The position numbers and the translations under genes are program-made. Of a DNA stretch of 64,000 nt, positions 12,735-23,190 are shown piece by piece (the stretch's first letter is position 1; the number at the start of each line of letters is the position of its first letter). The stretch is from Corythucha ciliata (Eukaryota; Arthropoda; Insecta; Hemiptera; Tingidae). Under the pieces are notes generated by a model. The model saw only the letters and a list, made by a program, of their open reading frames with translations. It had not been told where the DNA came from and made no database searches. Location of the stretch: NCBI GenBank assembly GCA_038030265.1, contig CM075937.1, forward strand, positions 10,416,001 to 10,480,000. The letters are read 5' to 3'.

Positions 12735-12957
12735 CTATTTTTAAATAAGTTGGAGTGGTAATCCAACGGGGCTTTACATCCAGCTACCATCAAGGTGCCG
12801 TGGACAAGGGCGAAAGCACACTCTTTACTTATTAAAACCGTGAGATATCATTTTTTGTTCAAATAACCTAGGCCTGTAGTGGAAATCGAACCCACTCAGC
12901 AGACGATAACTGGACATGAGAGTCGACGCTTTAACGACCTCGGCCACTCTGCTGGAC
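12735..12957 (-). mobile_element. Probable tRNA-derived SINE
   Basis: On the minus strand, 12953 to about 12873 reads like the front of a class II (Leu/Ser-type) tRNA. GAGTGGCCGAGGTCGTTAAAGCG matches an A box and GGTTCGATTTCC (about 12881-12893) matches a B box, with an extra-arm-like stretch between. The anticodon arm folds poorly (six-base loop, one mismatch), so it is not a working tRNA gene. The sequence continues past the tRNA-like part into an unrelated body with CACGGCACCTTGATGG, as SINEs do. The A and B boxes would be an internal RNA polymerase III promoter. The 3' limit is a guess. Confidence 0.5.
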
Positions 12958-14679
12958 GTTTCTCTCTATTTGCGCTACTGGGAATCTCATAAAATTGAAT
13001 CAAATTCTTGTTCAGACAATGAGAAAAAGAAATAAGGCTATGCCCGTCATTTTCTTCAACAGTAAAGCGTAGGAACTGATCAATTATTTAATTTAGTGTT
13101 CATTCAAGCAAGAGAAGTTGTAGCTCGGTAGTAAGTGACGGGCTACAGAGCCTTCATCTGCACGATTAATTTGTTCCCTCCCTTTTTCTCAACAGAATGT
13201 CTTTCTTTTTGGAATAAAATTCTAGTTTCGGCCTTAATGAAGGCCAGCTTCTCTTTTTTCAAGCCCATTTTTCTTTTGTTCCTCTCCCTTTTGTCTTTTT
13301 TTTCAAACAAGGGAAGATAAGGGAGACAATCTTTGGTGTGCGAAACGTAGCTACGGACTGTCTCGACAATAATACAGAAGAATCCCATTTAGTTTCAACG
13401 GAGATTGTTTTGTATTTCTCTTTTATTTTAATGAAAAAATCGAATTTGAATGAACACTAACCCGGATATTTGCACGAGAATCAATCAAAGTATAGAAGCT
13501 TAGCAAACGGGAGATCATAAAGCTAGCAAACTAAGTGCCAGGGTCGAGAATTGAAATCTATAGCCGAGCAATACCTGAAATACCTCCAGCAGAGCGTAGC
13601 GTATAGGGGCGGCGGCGGGAGCGGACCGCCCCCGTTCATCACTTGAATTGGGGCGTCAGTTGGCTGAGGCTTTTATTTACTTTTAACGTGAATAATGTTG
13701 AAGAACCGAGCACAGTTGATAAAGATATAGCGCATCACCGATCCAAAACACTCCACATCTCTTCAACCGGCCAGAATTACCTCCGTGAAAGAAACAGCGG
13801 GGATAAGGTCCACCAAGAAGCACAAAATGGTCACGACTGTCAGTTGGTGGGAGGGGGAGTGAAAACTACAAATACCACGATTTCTGTTGTTTGAAGATCC
13901 AAACCCGCAAGATTGGTTTTTTGAATGACTAAACCCCACGATAATGGTTTCTTGAAGAGCCATACCCACGAAATTGGTTGTATCAGGAACTTCGCCACTC
14001 CCCCCTCGTTCCGTACATCACATTTGGCTGAATTACAGTAAAATTTAACCCATAAGGACCATGAAACTACTGATTTTTGTCCAGAGGAACATTCCCACGC
14101 CCAGAATCTGTCAATCGGACACCGCGGTCTGATTATTCAGGAAAAAACGTACCTTTTGAGGGGCATTCCGCGGTTAAAATAGGTCATGGCCCTTGCCTGC
14201 TAAATCCAATAATACGATGCTCGAGCGAAAATTTCCCCAAGAACCCTTACATTTTCCCGAGTGGGCTTAGATAGTGTAGTAGGTACTCAAGCCCTGGGTG
14301 ATTTCTGCGCCATTGACATTCCGGTCAAATTTCTCGACTCCAAGGCGGTCAACCGTGGTCCACGGGCGTGGAACTCTTAGCTGCGGTTTCCAGGGAGGGC
14401 GTGAACTTGTCCTCATGCCCTTAAAAGATTGGAATCAACTATACAAATATCGGAAACTTCAGGAACTTCACCTTTTTTGTTTCTTTACGCTGCCCCTGAG
14501 TCCCTCGCAGCCCATACTCAATTGAGAAATGCAGTCGTCAGGCCTGTCGTGATGGGGGGTGGGGGGGGCACTGGTTCCTTTATCACCGGGCCCAGTTTTC
14601 TTTGGGGGCCCGGATTTCAAAAATCAAGAAAAGGAAGAAAGGAAGAAAAAAGGGAAAGCTTTACTGAGAGCTCAACTGT
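12958..14679. other. Non-coding region with short repeat patches
   Basis: 13600-13635 is a G/C-rich block (GGGGCGGCGGCGGGAGCGG). 13890-13985 repeats the unit seen at 12410-12560. 14323-14372 is an approximate direct copy of 17067-17117. Open frames here are short, overlap on opposite strands and resemble nothing known. No gene is called. Confidence 0.4.
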
Positions 14680-14741
14680 GGTTGGAGATTTGCTGTGGTT
14701 GGACCTTCGCTGTGGTTGAAACTTTGCAGTGGTTAGACCTT
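14680..14741 (+). repeat. 17-bp minisatellite, left remnant beside an R1-clade insertion
   Basis: About four diverged copies of the unit (T)GCTGTGGTTGGACCTT are present. The array stops abruptly at 14741 where R1-clade coding text begins, and resumes at 16534. The 12 bases TGGTTAGACCTT at 14730-14741 recur at 16534-16545, as a target-site duplication would. Confidence 0.8.
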
Positions 14742-16250
14742 GGGGATCGAGACAGAGCGCACGCGCTGTTTGTGCGGCAACGACGGGGGTACAAAAAAAT
14801 CGTTCGAAGAGAGAAGCGCCGCTCGTGGTGCCAACTCACCACAGAGGAGCTGACGACTAACATCTGGGGCCTCCCCTACCAGATACACAAAAGTAGATGC
14901 TGCCCAAAAGCGCTTCTAAGGGCGACATCGCAAGCGACAGATGTCTTCACGACCCCTCCGCGCCCTACTCGCGGGGCTCTTCCCCCCGGACGACCCCGCC
15001 CGCGATACAGACGAGGACCAGCAGATCCGCGCGGCGATCGACCAACCACCAGCGACGCTTGACGCCCCTCCATGGACAAAGGGCGAGGTAGCTGCAGTCT
15101 TCGCGACCAGCCCCCTGAAGAAGGCCCCGGGCCCCTCCAGATTGGCAGGAAGGATGCTCCGAAACCTACCCGACTCGGCGATCAACACCTTCACCACCAT
15201 CGTCAACGAATGCCTTCGAACCACATGTTTCCCGTCGCCGTGGAAAGAGGGAACAGTGAGTCTTCTCCTCAAGGACACTGACCGCGATAGAGCCGACCCG
15301 TCCAGCTATCGGCACATCACCCTACTCTCTGTGGAGGCCAAAGCTTTTGAAAAGCTCATAATCAACCGACTCCCACCCACTGTCTACGACCACTGTCACC
15401 GATGGCAATTCGGAGGAATCCCCGGACGATCAACTGAGCACGCCATCCTCAATCTTCGTGGTCAAATAGAAGACGCGCCCCACCGTATTACCACCGTGGT
15501 CCGCTACGACGTAGTCGGTGCCTTCAACGCCGTCTGGTGGACAGCCCTACTCGCCGAGACCCAACGTCGCTTCCTTATTGCCGCTCTCCGCGCTTATTCC
15601 ACAACGGCCCGTTCAACGCTCCACGTCCTCGCTAGAGTCCTCCCACTAGACGTCGAGCTCGACGTGCTGGCGGCCATGCGCGCCGAAAGCTCGGCATCCA
15701 CCATCCGCTTCCACCATGGCTGCAGTCCATCCCGGCAACGCTCGCCGACGCGGATTATCACAAGACCTGCCATCACGCCGCCATTCCAGGAATGGCAACG
15801 AGAATGGTCCACCGCGACAACAGGACGCCACACATACGAAATAATCCCGACGTATGGGAGCGTCTGCGGCGGCAGTGGAGCTTCTTGAGTTACCCCGCTG
15901 TCCAACTCCTTTCGGGACACGGCTCCTTCAACGGGAAGCTGCACTTGCACTGACGTCGAGTCAGCCCTGACTGCCCATGTGGGGGCGAGGCCGAAACAGC
16001 AGAGCACGTTATCCTCCGCTGCTCGTTATATTCTCGTCAACGAGATCGGTGGCGAATCCCCACCGACCTCAAAAACCTCGTCGCCTGCAAGTCGTCAGCT
16101 CGCCAACGTGTAGTGCAGTCGGAGAGGAAATGGCCCGGACATCGGCCAACCGCAAGGAGCACTGTATACCCAGAGCACCGACGAGTAGACCAGTCCGCTC
16201 CGAGACCAGTCATTAACACCACCGCTCTCAATCGTCACGTCAACAGCGCC
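14742..16250 (+). pseudogene. R1-clade ORF2 remnant (RT N-terminal part plus C-terminal zinc motif)
   Basis: Coding text runs through at least three frames. 14742-15060 carries the pre-RT linker, with WGLPYQIHK matching WGIPYRVAVGK of the other copy. From 14941 a 315-residue frame has the RT fingers (LLLKDTDRDR, SSYRHITLLS) and FGGIPGRST. After VVGAFNAVWW the text jumps to the thumb/connection region, so the palm with the catalytic YxDD is deleted. After further breaks, a C-terminal CCHC-like motif (CPCGGEAETAEHVILRC) is read at about 15968-16020. It cannot encode an active polymerase. Family resemblance is clear; the exact frameshift points are approximate. Confidence 0.85.
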
Positions 16251-16533
16251 CCCCTCCCCTCAACGTCAACAGCAGCAGCTCGCAGGTAGCACCGTCCACT
16301 CATTGGCACGGGTATCTCTCCTCGCCCCTACTTTACCACCTGTAAACTCCCAACCGCCAAGCGGTCCACACCGGTAACGCACCAGCCTTGACCAGCTGGT
16401 GTGGCTGACGGGAAGCGGAGCGAAGATAACCAGGTCTTGCACGTGCCGGGTCACTTCCCGGTCGCACAAACCGATTTATCCTGGTATCGGGTCCTAAAGG
16501 GCCTCAGGCCAGGGCGGGAAGAAGGCACACACC
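14742..16533 (+). mobile_element. R1-clade non-LTR retrotransposon, 5' truncated and internally deleted
   Basis: The insert lies between two copies of TGGTTAGACCTT. It starts inside the linker between endonuclease and RT, so endonuclease and ORF1 are absent, as expected of 5' truncation during target-primed reverse transcription. It ends with a non-coding tail lacking poly-A, as in R1 elements. The internal order matches the longer R1-clade copy at 22593-26581, but sequence divergence shows a different family. About 640 bp of RT found in the longer copy are missing here. Confidence 0.8.
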
Positions 16534-16870
16534 TGGTTAGACCTTTGCAGTGGTTGGAGCCTTGCTGTGGTTGAAGCTTTGGTGTGGTTAGCCCTTTGCT
16601 GTGGTTGGTCCTTTGCAGTGGTTGGCCCTTTGCAGTGGTTAGACCTTTGCAGTGGTTGGAGCCTTGCTGTGATTGGAGCTTTGCTGCGGTTGTCCCATTT
16701 TTCGCTTGACACGTTGCTGTCGTTGGAAGTTCTACTGTAATTACAGCTTCAGTAGGGTTGAACTATGGCTTTGGTTGGGCCATACGAGGTCATTGTACTG
16801 TGTTGGGGCCTTCTTGGAGGTTTTGAAAGTTTTTGCCGCGATTGGAGCTTTACTTTGGTTTTGACGTAGG
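16534..16870 (+). repeat. 17-bp minisatellite, right part, decaying
   Basis: Copies such as TTTGCAGTGGTTGGAGCC and TTTGCTGTGGTTGGTCC run head to tail from 16534 to about 16690, then decay to about 16870. It is the continuation of 14680-14741, split by the R1-clade insertion. The same unit forms the large array at 40570-42690. Confidence 0.85.
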
Positions 16871-19800
16871 CCTTTTGAGAAAGGAGCGAGGGTGGCACTG
16901 GGTCATTTCACTCACCCCGGTGAAAGGGCCTCGCATTGAGTTTCGCGTCCCTGATGGGCTGGAATATTCTCTCCAAGGTCTTCGCAGAGTTGGGTCCCGA
17001 TCAAAATGCACCAAAGGGGGCGGTCATTGCTCTTAAAAGTGGTCATAAGTGGGCGTTTGGCCTTTCGGCCAATTTTCTCGACTCAAATGCGGTCAACCGT
17101 GTTCCGTGGGCGTGGAGGCTGTTCGTTGCACTTATGAGTTTTTGATTACGTGACCCTCTGCCTTTTTATACGTTCTGAATAGCGTGCAAGAGGACAAAAA
17201 CGGTACGTTCCTTCGTGGTTTGACCAGAGTCGTGGTTGACCAGAGTTTCGTGGTTTCGGGTCTTTAACATGTCTGTTTAAAAAAAAACAAAACACAATAC
17301 AATGCAATTGGAGGGGGCGCTACAAATTTTCATACTCCAAGGGGGCGTGAGCGTGAAAAGGTTAAGAATCACTGATGTATAAGGAGAGAGTATTAGTTAA
17401 ATTGATAAGTTGAGGGCAAGAATCGTCAGTTTCACCATTTTAGGGTCCGACTGGTCAGTTTTGCCCTTTTTTAAAGCGAGAGTTGTCAGTTCGGCCATTT
17501 TTACAGCCGGCATTGCATGTTTAGCTGATTTCCAAGCACGAATGGTCACTTGTGTGTTCATCTTAAGGGCAAGAATCACTTGTTCAGGCGTCAATCGCTT
17601 ATGCAATAACTCCCTAATTTCAACAATTTTCCTTTTTTCTTCTCCTTCTTTTTCCCTGGTTTCGGTTTTCCTTTTATTTTCTCCATTTTTTAATCAACTG
17701 AAGACTTTTGTCGCGCACATTGCTACAGCGAAAAGGGCGCTGGTGTTTGTGCATGATAGGAAGTGGAAGTGGTGGTGGCGTGGCGTTCCCTTCCCCCCTC
17801 CTCCCACGACCCTTGAACGTACTCTGGATTCGCGCACCTGTTGCGAAGGTTTACAGTATTCTCTTTATGCCATAGTTTTATAATATGCAGAAGGTAAAAT
17901 GTGGTCTCTCACGCTTGGAAGTTTTTGAAAGCCACGCATGTTTAAGGCTCCTAATTTGGGCTCCCAATATTGTCCTCGGAAAAGTTTCAACTCGATATTT
18001 TACTTCTTTTACTAACTCGGCTAGCCATTTTTAATTTTTTTTTAAATCTACTAAAACTGTCATAATTGAGCATTCCACGATTATGACGTCACGTAGGGTT
18101 AAAGCCTTGGAGACAAACGCTTAAACAATAACTCCCAGTTTGTTCGTTTGCTTGTCTTTATTTTTTAAGTAGTGAGTAGCCCCCTCTTCACCACTACATC
18201 ACCCATTTAAGATTTAACGATCAACTTCCTTTCAAATATAAAAGTCGGAACGGACCATCAAATAACATCAAACAAACGATTGATATTAAAATGTGCGTTT
18301 CTCTCAGAAATAATAACAAAAAATAACCAAGAAAGAGTCGATGATGGGGAAAATAAAATCAACTTAAAATTTACTTTTTTGTTCTCCTCTTGACTCCGGC
18401 TTATTAAACTGGAAATTGGATGGATAAAATCCGATTCAACCATCGCACTCTACCTTCTTTTGTTACCAAAAAAAAAAATAAAGGGCGAGCGTACCAAAAT
18501 TGACTATATTTCATATAAATCAATTCGGCTTAAGATTAAAACAATTTGTTTTTCCTAAATGAAAAAATAAAGAAAAATTTGCTCCTAGATAGTAGCTTCA
18601 ATTAACGGCACCGTAAGCGAATCCTTTATAATTAGCTGTGGCAGCGTTTAGAATGCCAATTTATTTTTGTTTTTTTCTTCTGTAGTTATTCAGTTGGACG
18701 GGGGGGGGCAGCTCATTTTTAGACCGTGAAGGGCTCCGCTAAAAAAAAAATATATAAAAAAAATCAGTTCAATTCACCCTAAGGTGTTAAGTCATTACTC
18801 CGTTTCTTTTTTTAAGAGGTTGGACGGCGTGGAAACCATTTCAAAGAAGACGAGACCTGATCATATTTCCTGGAGAGTGCCAGGGCACGGAACTGAAAAG
18901 AAGAATTGCACAGTTTGAGCATTATACATGAGACTGACGTGCATATTTATCAATGTATCTTTTTTCTCCTCTTCTATATGAAGAAGGGAATACACAAAAT
19001 AGTATGCGGATATTTTTCCTGTTCTGGGAAGCGGAAGTATCCCTCCAAATGAAGGAAAAAGAAAAAAATTATTCAATCTCAGGGTGAAATCAATTCTTAT
19101 AGGAACCTATTTGTTTTCGAAAATGAAATGTTTTCCTCGAACAAAGAATAGGATAACATCGGGATGATACTCTCAGCTTCACGGTGCAAACAAAGGATCC
19201 TTAAATTTTCCTTTGATGCGATATCAACGAAGGAAGCCGCTTTGAGAGATGAGAAAGGAATCGTACTATTATTTACAAGCCAACATTGGCAAACATGTCC
19301 TTTGACCATGTTAAAAAAGAGCGAAAAAATAAAACCCAAAGATTATACTACCCCGTAAAATCTGATAGTTTTATGCTCTGAATTCTCCAATAAATCACTA
19401 AAGTTAATTCACAATGCCGCGCGCCACCCACATGATTTATACGGCACTCTTCGAAAAAGAAGTGTTAAGGTTTTTCAACCCCCCCTCCTCACCTATCCGA
19501 CGACCGTGTACTGTCACTTGAATAAGAAATACCAAGTGGAAGGCTTATTCCTTATTCTTAGGTCGTTAAAACTTTAAGAAACTGGCATTATCCAGCTTAA
19601 TCCCGTGGCACTCTAACGTATTAGTTGATTCAAAACTTTTAACGGGAGAAAGGAGAAAGTTTATCGCTATACACACGCGGATACACGTGTTGTTCCATTG
19701 AGTATTTCAAGTTGGGAATGTGGAACGATTTGGCTTAAATACTGTTTGAATAGGTTGTTTCAGAGGTCGAGTCGCCAATGACAAATTAGTTTCTACGCAC

Positions 19801-19885
19801 AAGACGGTAGAACAAGCAGGAGAGGAAAATCGTGACGGAAATAAATTCCAAGGGAATATGGTTGTGGACAATTGGACATTCATCT
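16871..19885. other. Non-coding region with minor repeats
   Basis: 17067-17117 is a direct diverged copy of 14323-14372. 17356-17374 (AAAAGGTTAAGAATCACTG) resembles the end of a hAT-type inverted terminal repeat. 17400-17600 is a small decayed array with a unit like GGGCAAGAATCGTCAGTTTTGCCATTTT. 17620-19885 is AT-rich with poly-T and poly-A tracts and shows no gene. The 157-residue frame at 17410-17883 starts in the array and has no family resemblance. Confidence 0.4.
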
Positions 19886-20293
19886 CATCGGTCGCGGTCA
19901 GGGGGTGTCAGGTTGGTTGGTAGGCAAACAAACTTCACTATAGTCGGATCGGTGAAAGAATGTGCATGAAATTACCCTCTCTCTTTTCCCTAAACCCACA
20001 TGACTTACCGCTACCACACCATCACCTGAGAGTAGCCTCTCCTATTTTATCGGTTAAACTCTCTGTTATTGGTTGCAGTTGTTTGATAAAAGTGGAGAAG
20101 TAGAGAACCACGTTAAGAGAGGGAAAAATCGGGCTTATGGCCTCCCACCACTCATGCACATTCTTTCGCTGATCCGAGTATAGTTCAATCATCACTGCTC
20201 AGTTGTTGTCGCCATAGTGACATGGCGAGGGGGGGGGGGGTCGTTTGCCCTCCAACCAGTGTAACCTTCTTAGCAACCTGACCGCGACCGATT
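19886..20293. repeat. Foldback (inverted-repeat) element
   Basis: 19886-19969 pairs with the reverse complement of 20152-20293. The shared text is ATCGGTCGCGGTCAG at the outer ends and GAAAGAATGTGCATGA at the inner ends. The right arm carries extra bases, including a run of G at 20228-20239. The spacer of about 180 bp is non-coding. This is the layout of a MITE or foldback transposon. Target duplications are not clear. Confidence 0.7.
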
Positions 20294-20449
20294 GGTCAAG
20301 ATGTTAAGGCTAATGAGGACCAAGGTAAGTAAAGTAAGGAGGTAGCGCCGTAACTGAAAAAGGTGGGAGAGCCGCGTCATCCAGATGGACCTGCCTTCAA
20401 TGTTCTCAAAAAGGAGGTAGCGCCGTTACTGACTGATGCTCCTGCCCTC

Positions 20450-20495
<46 letters not shown>

Positions 20496-20906
20496 TATTT
20501 ATTAATGGAAAACCGACTTCATTTCTGAACTGTCAAAGCTGAGACTCCAATAAAATAAAATGAATTTCTGCGTGGGTTGCTCAAAGTTTCAACGGTTTCA
20601 GCTATCACAGATGCTCGCATAATAAAGCCGCTTTAAGAGCCTAGTGTGACTTCCGAATATTGTTGCAATTTTTTGCGTTCACTGTTTAAAAACTTTTTTT
20701 GGCTTGATCACGGGGACATTAAATAATTTAAGTAAGTATTTTCATATTTATTTGTTTAAGACTTCCGGCTTGGTGAATGGAGTTTACAGCCTGGAATAGG
20801 ATAAGGGTGACCATGAAAATTTGGTGAAATTAAATTCACAAGCGAAAACATTTTAACGCTATGTTCCGAAACTCAATAGCTTCTGATATTTGACTTTTCA
20901 AGGCTA
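20294..20906. repeat. Direct repeat with (ATT)n microsatellite
   Basis: AAGGAGGTAGCGCCGTAACTGA near 20337 is repeated with one change near 20410, 73 bases later, and is followed at about 20454-20500 by an ATT/TTA microsatellite. This could be the 3' end of a decayed retroposon. 20510-20906 shows nothing recognisable. Confidence 0.45.
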
Positions 20907-21343
20907 TTAGGGTGGAGAGCACAAAGCTGTTGAAAGTAATCTTTAGAGTAAACTTACTACAGAAGTAAATTACTGCGCGAGTAATTTACTCCACTAGTAT
21001 AATTGATGAGCACAATGAAAATTTACTTCCGTAGTACGTACTCTCGTCGTAAAGAGTCGAGATGAGAATTTACTCACGAGAGTAATTTTTCTGTGTCACC
21101 ACTCCAGTTATTGAACAGCTGGCGTGTTGATTACATACGCCACAGGTGATTAAAGGCGGAATAAGTCGCGGAGAAGGATTGTTACCAAGGTGAGTTGATA
21201 AACGTCACCCTTTTTGCAAGCATTCTTGTTGTACTACCGCTTCCCGTTCTTGTGTTCGGCTTCGTTCTCTCATTTCCAAAATAAGAAGATACATTTATCG
21301 TTTTATCGATTTACTATTAAATCGAAGTTCAAGTTATTTTATC

Positions 21344-21572
21344 GACCACTTCAGCTTTAGCACGTGTTTGATACCAACCAAAAACCAACAACAAGTCCAA
21401 GTCCCGATTCGAAAGTAAAGTCTTTTTTCTGGTTATATAGGTGGGGGTAAAGGTGACGGGATAGGAAGAGCAGGGGGAAATTTACAATTGATACAAACAG
21501 AAAAAATCGAATAAAAGAAGGGAAATATAAAAACAAAACAAAAGAGACCATAATTATCTTTCTTCTCGAACA
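21344..21572 (-). repeat. 3' LTR of the BEL/Pao element, truncated
   Basis: 229 bp match 31362-31590 with no difference that I can see. On the minus strand it begins TGTTCGAGAAG directly after a purine-rich GGGCGGGA tract. After CTGAAGTGGTC the match stops and AT-rich sequence follows, so the distal half (poly-A signal and U5) is missing. Confidence 0.9.
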
Positions 21573-21604
21573 TCCCGCCCGACACTGAAGCTTCCATCCA
21601 AGCT

Positions 21605-22580
21605 TCAGCAGAAGTCTTCGATAGGTAAAGGTATGAGTTTGTTGGCGGGGCGCTTATATTCGGCGGTCGCCGCCCGACCAGAGCCAGAAGCAGGAGTCTT
21701 GACCGTCGCTACTCGAACGTTGCCGTCGGGTCCAGGAAAAACGCTGACGATTCGCCCCAATTTCCAGCTGAGAGGTGGTAACTGGTCGTCCTTCACCAGT
21801 ACCATGGTGCCAGGTTTTAGGTTAGGGGAAGAGGTGATCCATTTACACCGACCTTGAAGCGATGTCAAATATTCTGAAGTCCATCTCCTCCAGAATAGCT
21901 GAGAGAGTCGACTAGTGAGTTTCCAACGATCGCGAAGATCAATCCTTGCATCAGGTAACGTCAAGTCCGGTTCTGGCAAATTATGTAGGCTGTCCATGAC
22001 CAAGAAGTGTGCTGGTGTCAGAGCTTCGAATTCCCCCGGATCCTCACTCATGGGAGTCAGGGGTCGAGAATTGAGTGCTGCTTCGACTCTAGTGAGCACT
22101 GTGGATAGTTCCTCAAAGGTGAGTAGAGCTCCCTGTGTAATTTTCATGAGACACCGTTTGGCGCTTTTGACGGCTGCCTCCCAAATACCTCCAAAGTGAG
22201 GCGACGAGGGTGGAATAAAGTGCCATTGAATTCCAAATTTAGAGGCATTGTCCGCCAACGAAGATTGGTTATGTGATTGAATAAGAAACTTTTTCAATTC
22301 CTTGTCTGCACCAACAAAATTTGTGCCATTATCACTGTATAAGTGTGAGCAGAGCCCTCAGCGAGATACGAATCTGGTCAAGGCCGCTATAAAGGCAGCA
22401 GTCGACAGACTGGAGACCACTTCGATGTGGCAAGCACGAGTAGAAAGACAAACGAAAATACAAATGTAGGCCTTTATTTTAGGCGATTTTCGGAGAGTCG
22501 ACGATTTGATTTCAATTGGTCCGGCGTAATCAACACCGCAATTCACGAAGGCACGAGAGGAAGGTTCGGTTCTAACCCGC
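21605..22580 (-). pseudogene. BEL/Pao integrase catalytic core and C-terminal domain
   Basis: The core has the first Asp in CGVDYAGPIE, the second in YSDNGTNF and the Glu in GGIWEAAVKSAKR, so the DDE triad is intact. The C-terminal half shows the BEL signature NSRPLTPMS and LTPAHFL, then PPLSWKLGRIV near the end. A single in-frame TGA at 22358-22360 lies between the first and second catalytic Asp codons; a CGA-to-TGA change would explain it. The frame closes at 21605, about 30 bp before the 3' LTR. The enzyme would insert the cDNA into the genome. Confidence 0.9.
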
Positions 22581-22592
22581 GGTAGTGGAGCC

Positions 22593-23190
22593 GTTTGGAC
22601 GAAGGGACGGCCAGCTGACCTCCTGGGTGGTGGAAACCACACCAGCGAGGCGGCTGGAGCTCCTGGGGAAGCCACCCATGAGGGCGGGGTGGTTCACCAT
22701 CGTCCCAAAAGATCAGGTGGGGGTCACTCGGTGCTTCCGGTGCCAACGATTCGGGCACCCGGCCAAGACCGGTCGCCGGGAAACTAATTGCAGGGCCACG
22801 CCGGTGTGCGGATGGTGCGCCAAAGAAGGCCATGAGTTCCGGGACTGCCCGAGGAGGTCCGAGCCGGCCCGATGCATAAACTGCGAAAGAGCGGGTCGCC
22901 GGGCTACCCATGACGCAGGCTCTCCGGGGTGCCCCGCACTCCTGGCAGCTATCAAAGCGGTGATGGGGCACACCGATTACGGTGCCTCAGGTCCGTTAGG
23001 GGGCCCCCCCTTGCCACCATCGGTGAGAGCGGGAGGTGACGCTGGTGCGGTGGGGGCCGAGGAGGCCACCCAGGAGGGCGCTGTGCCCGTGGTCACCACT
23101 GCAGGGGACGGAGGGGGTGGTCGACCTGGCACAGGACCAATGGAGGTGGAGGAGACGGAGAGGGCGCCCCTGCCGACCGATGACCCTTAG
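22593..23190 (+). CDS. R1-clade ORF1 (gag-like zinc-knuckle protein), 5' truncated
   Basis: Only the C-terminal part is present. After a WVVETTPARRLELL region come three Cys/His knuckles: CFRCQRFGHPAKTGRRETNC, CGWCAKEGHEFRDC and CINCERAGRRATHDAGSPGC. This triple knuckle is typical of R1/Jockey-group ORF1 proteins that bind element RNA. The apparent ATG at 22585 lies in the BEL target sequence, so it is not the native start. The first knuckle has longer spacing than usual (PAKTGRRETNC), probably a small insertion. ORF1 ends at TAG 23188-23190, overlapping the ORF2 start. Confidence 0.88.

Noticed and set aside
12873..12953. A functional tRNA gene (Leu/Ser type).
   Set aside because: The anticodon loop has six bases and the stem is mismatched; it fits better as the head of a SINE.
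14672..16231. Several arginine- and alanine-rich frames on the minus strand opposite the R1-clade fragment.
   Set aside because: They are shadows of a GC-rich coding sequence on the plus strand; no motif of any family is present.
22585..22592. ATG at 22585 as start of the R1-clade ORF1.
   Set aside because: It lies in the target-site duplication that belongs to the BEL sequence; the ORF1 front is missing.
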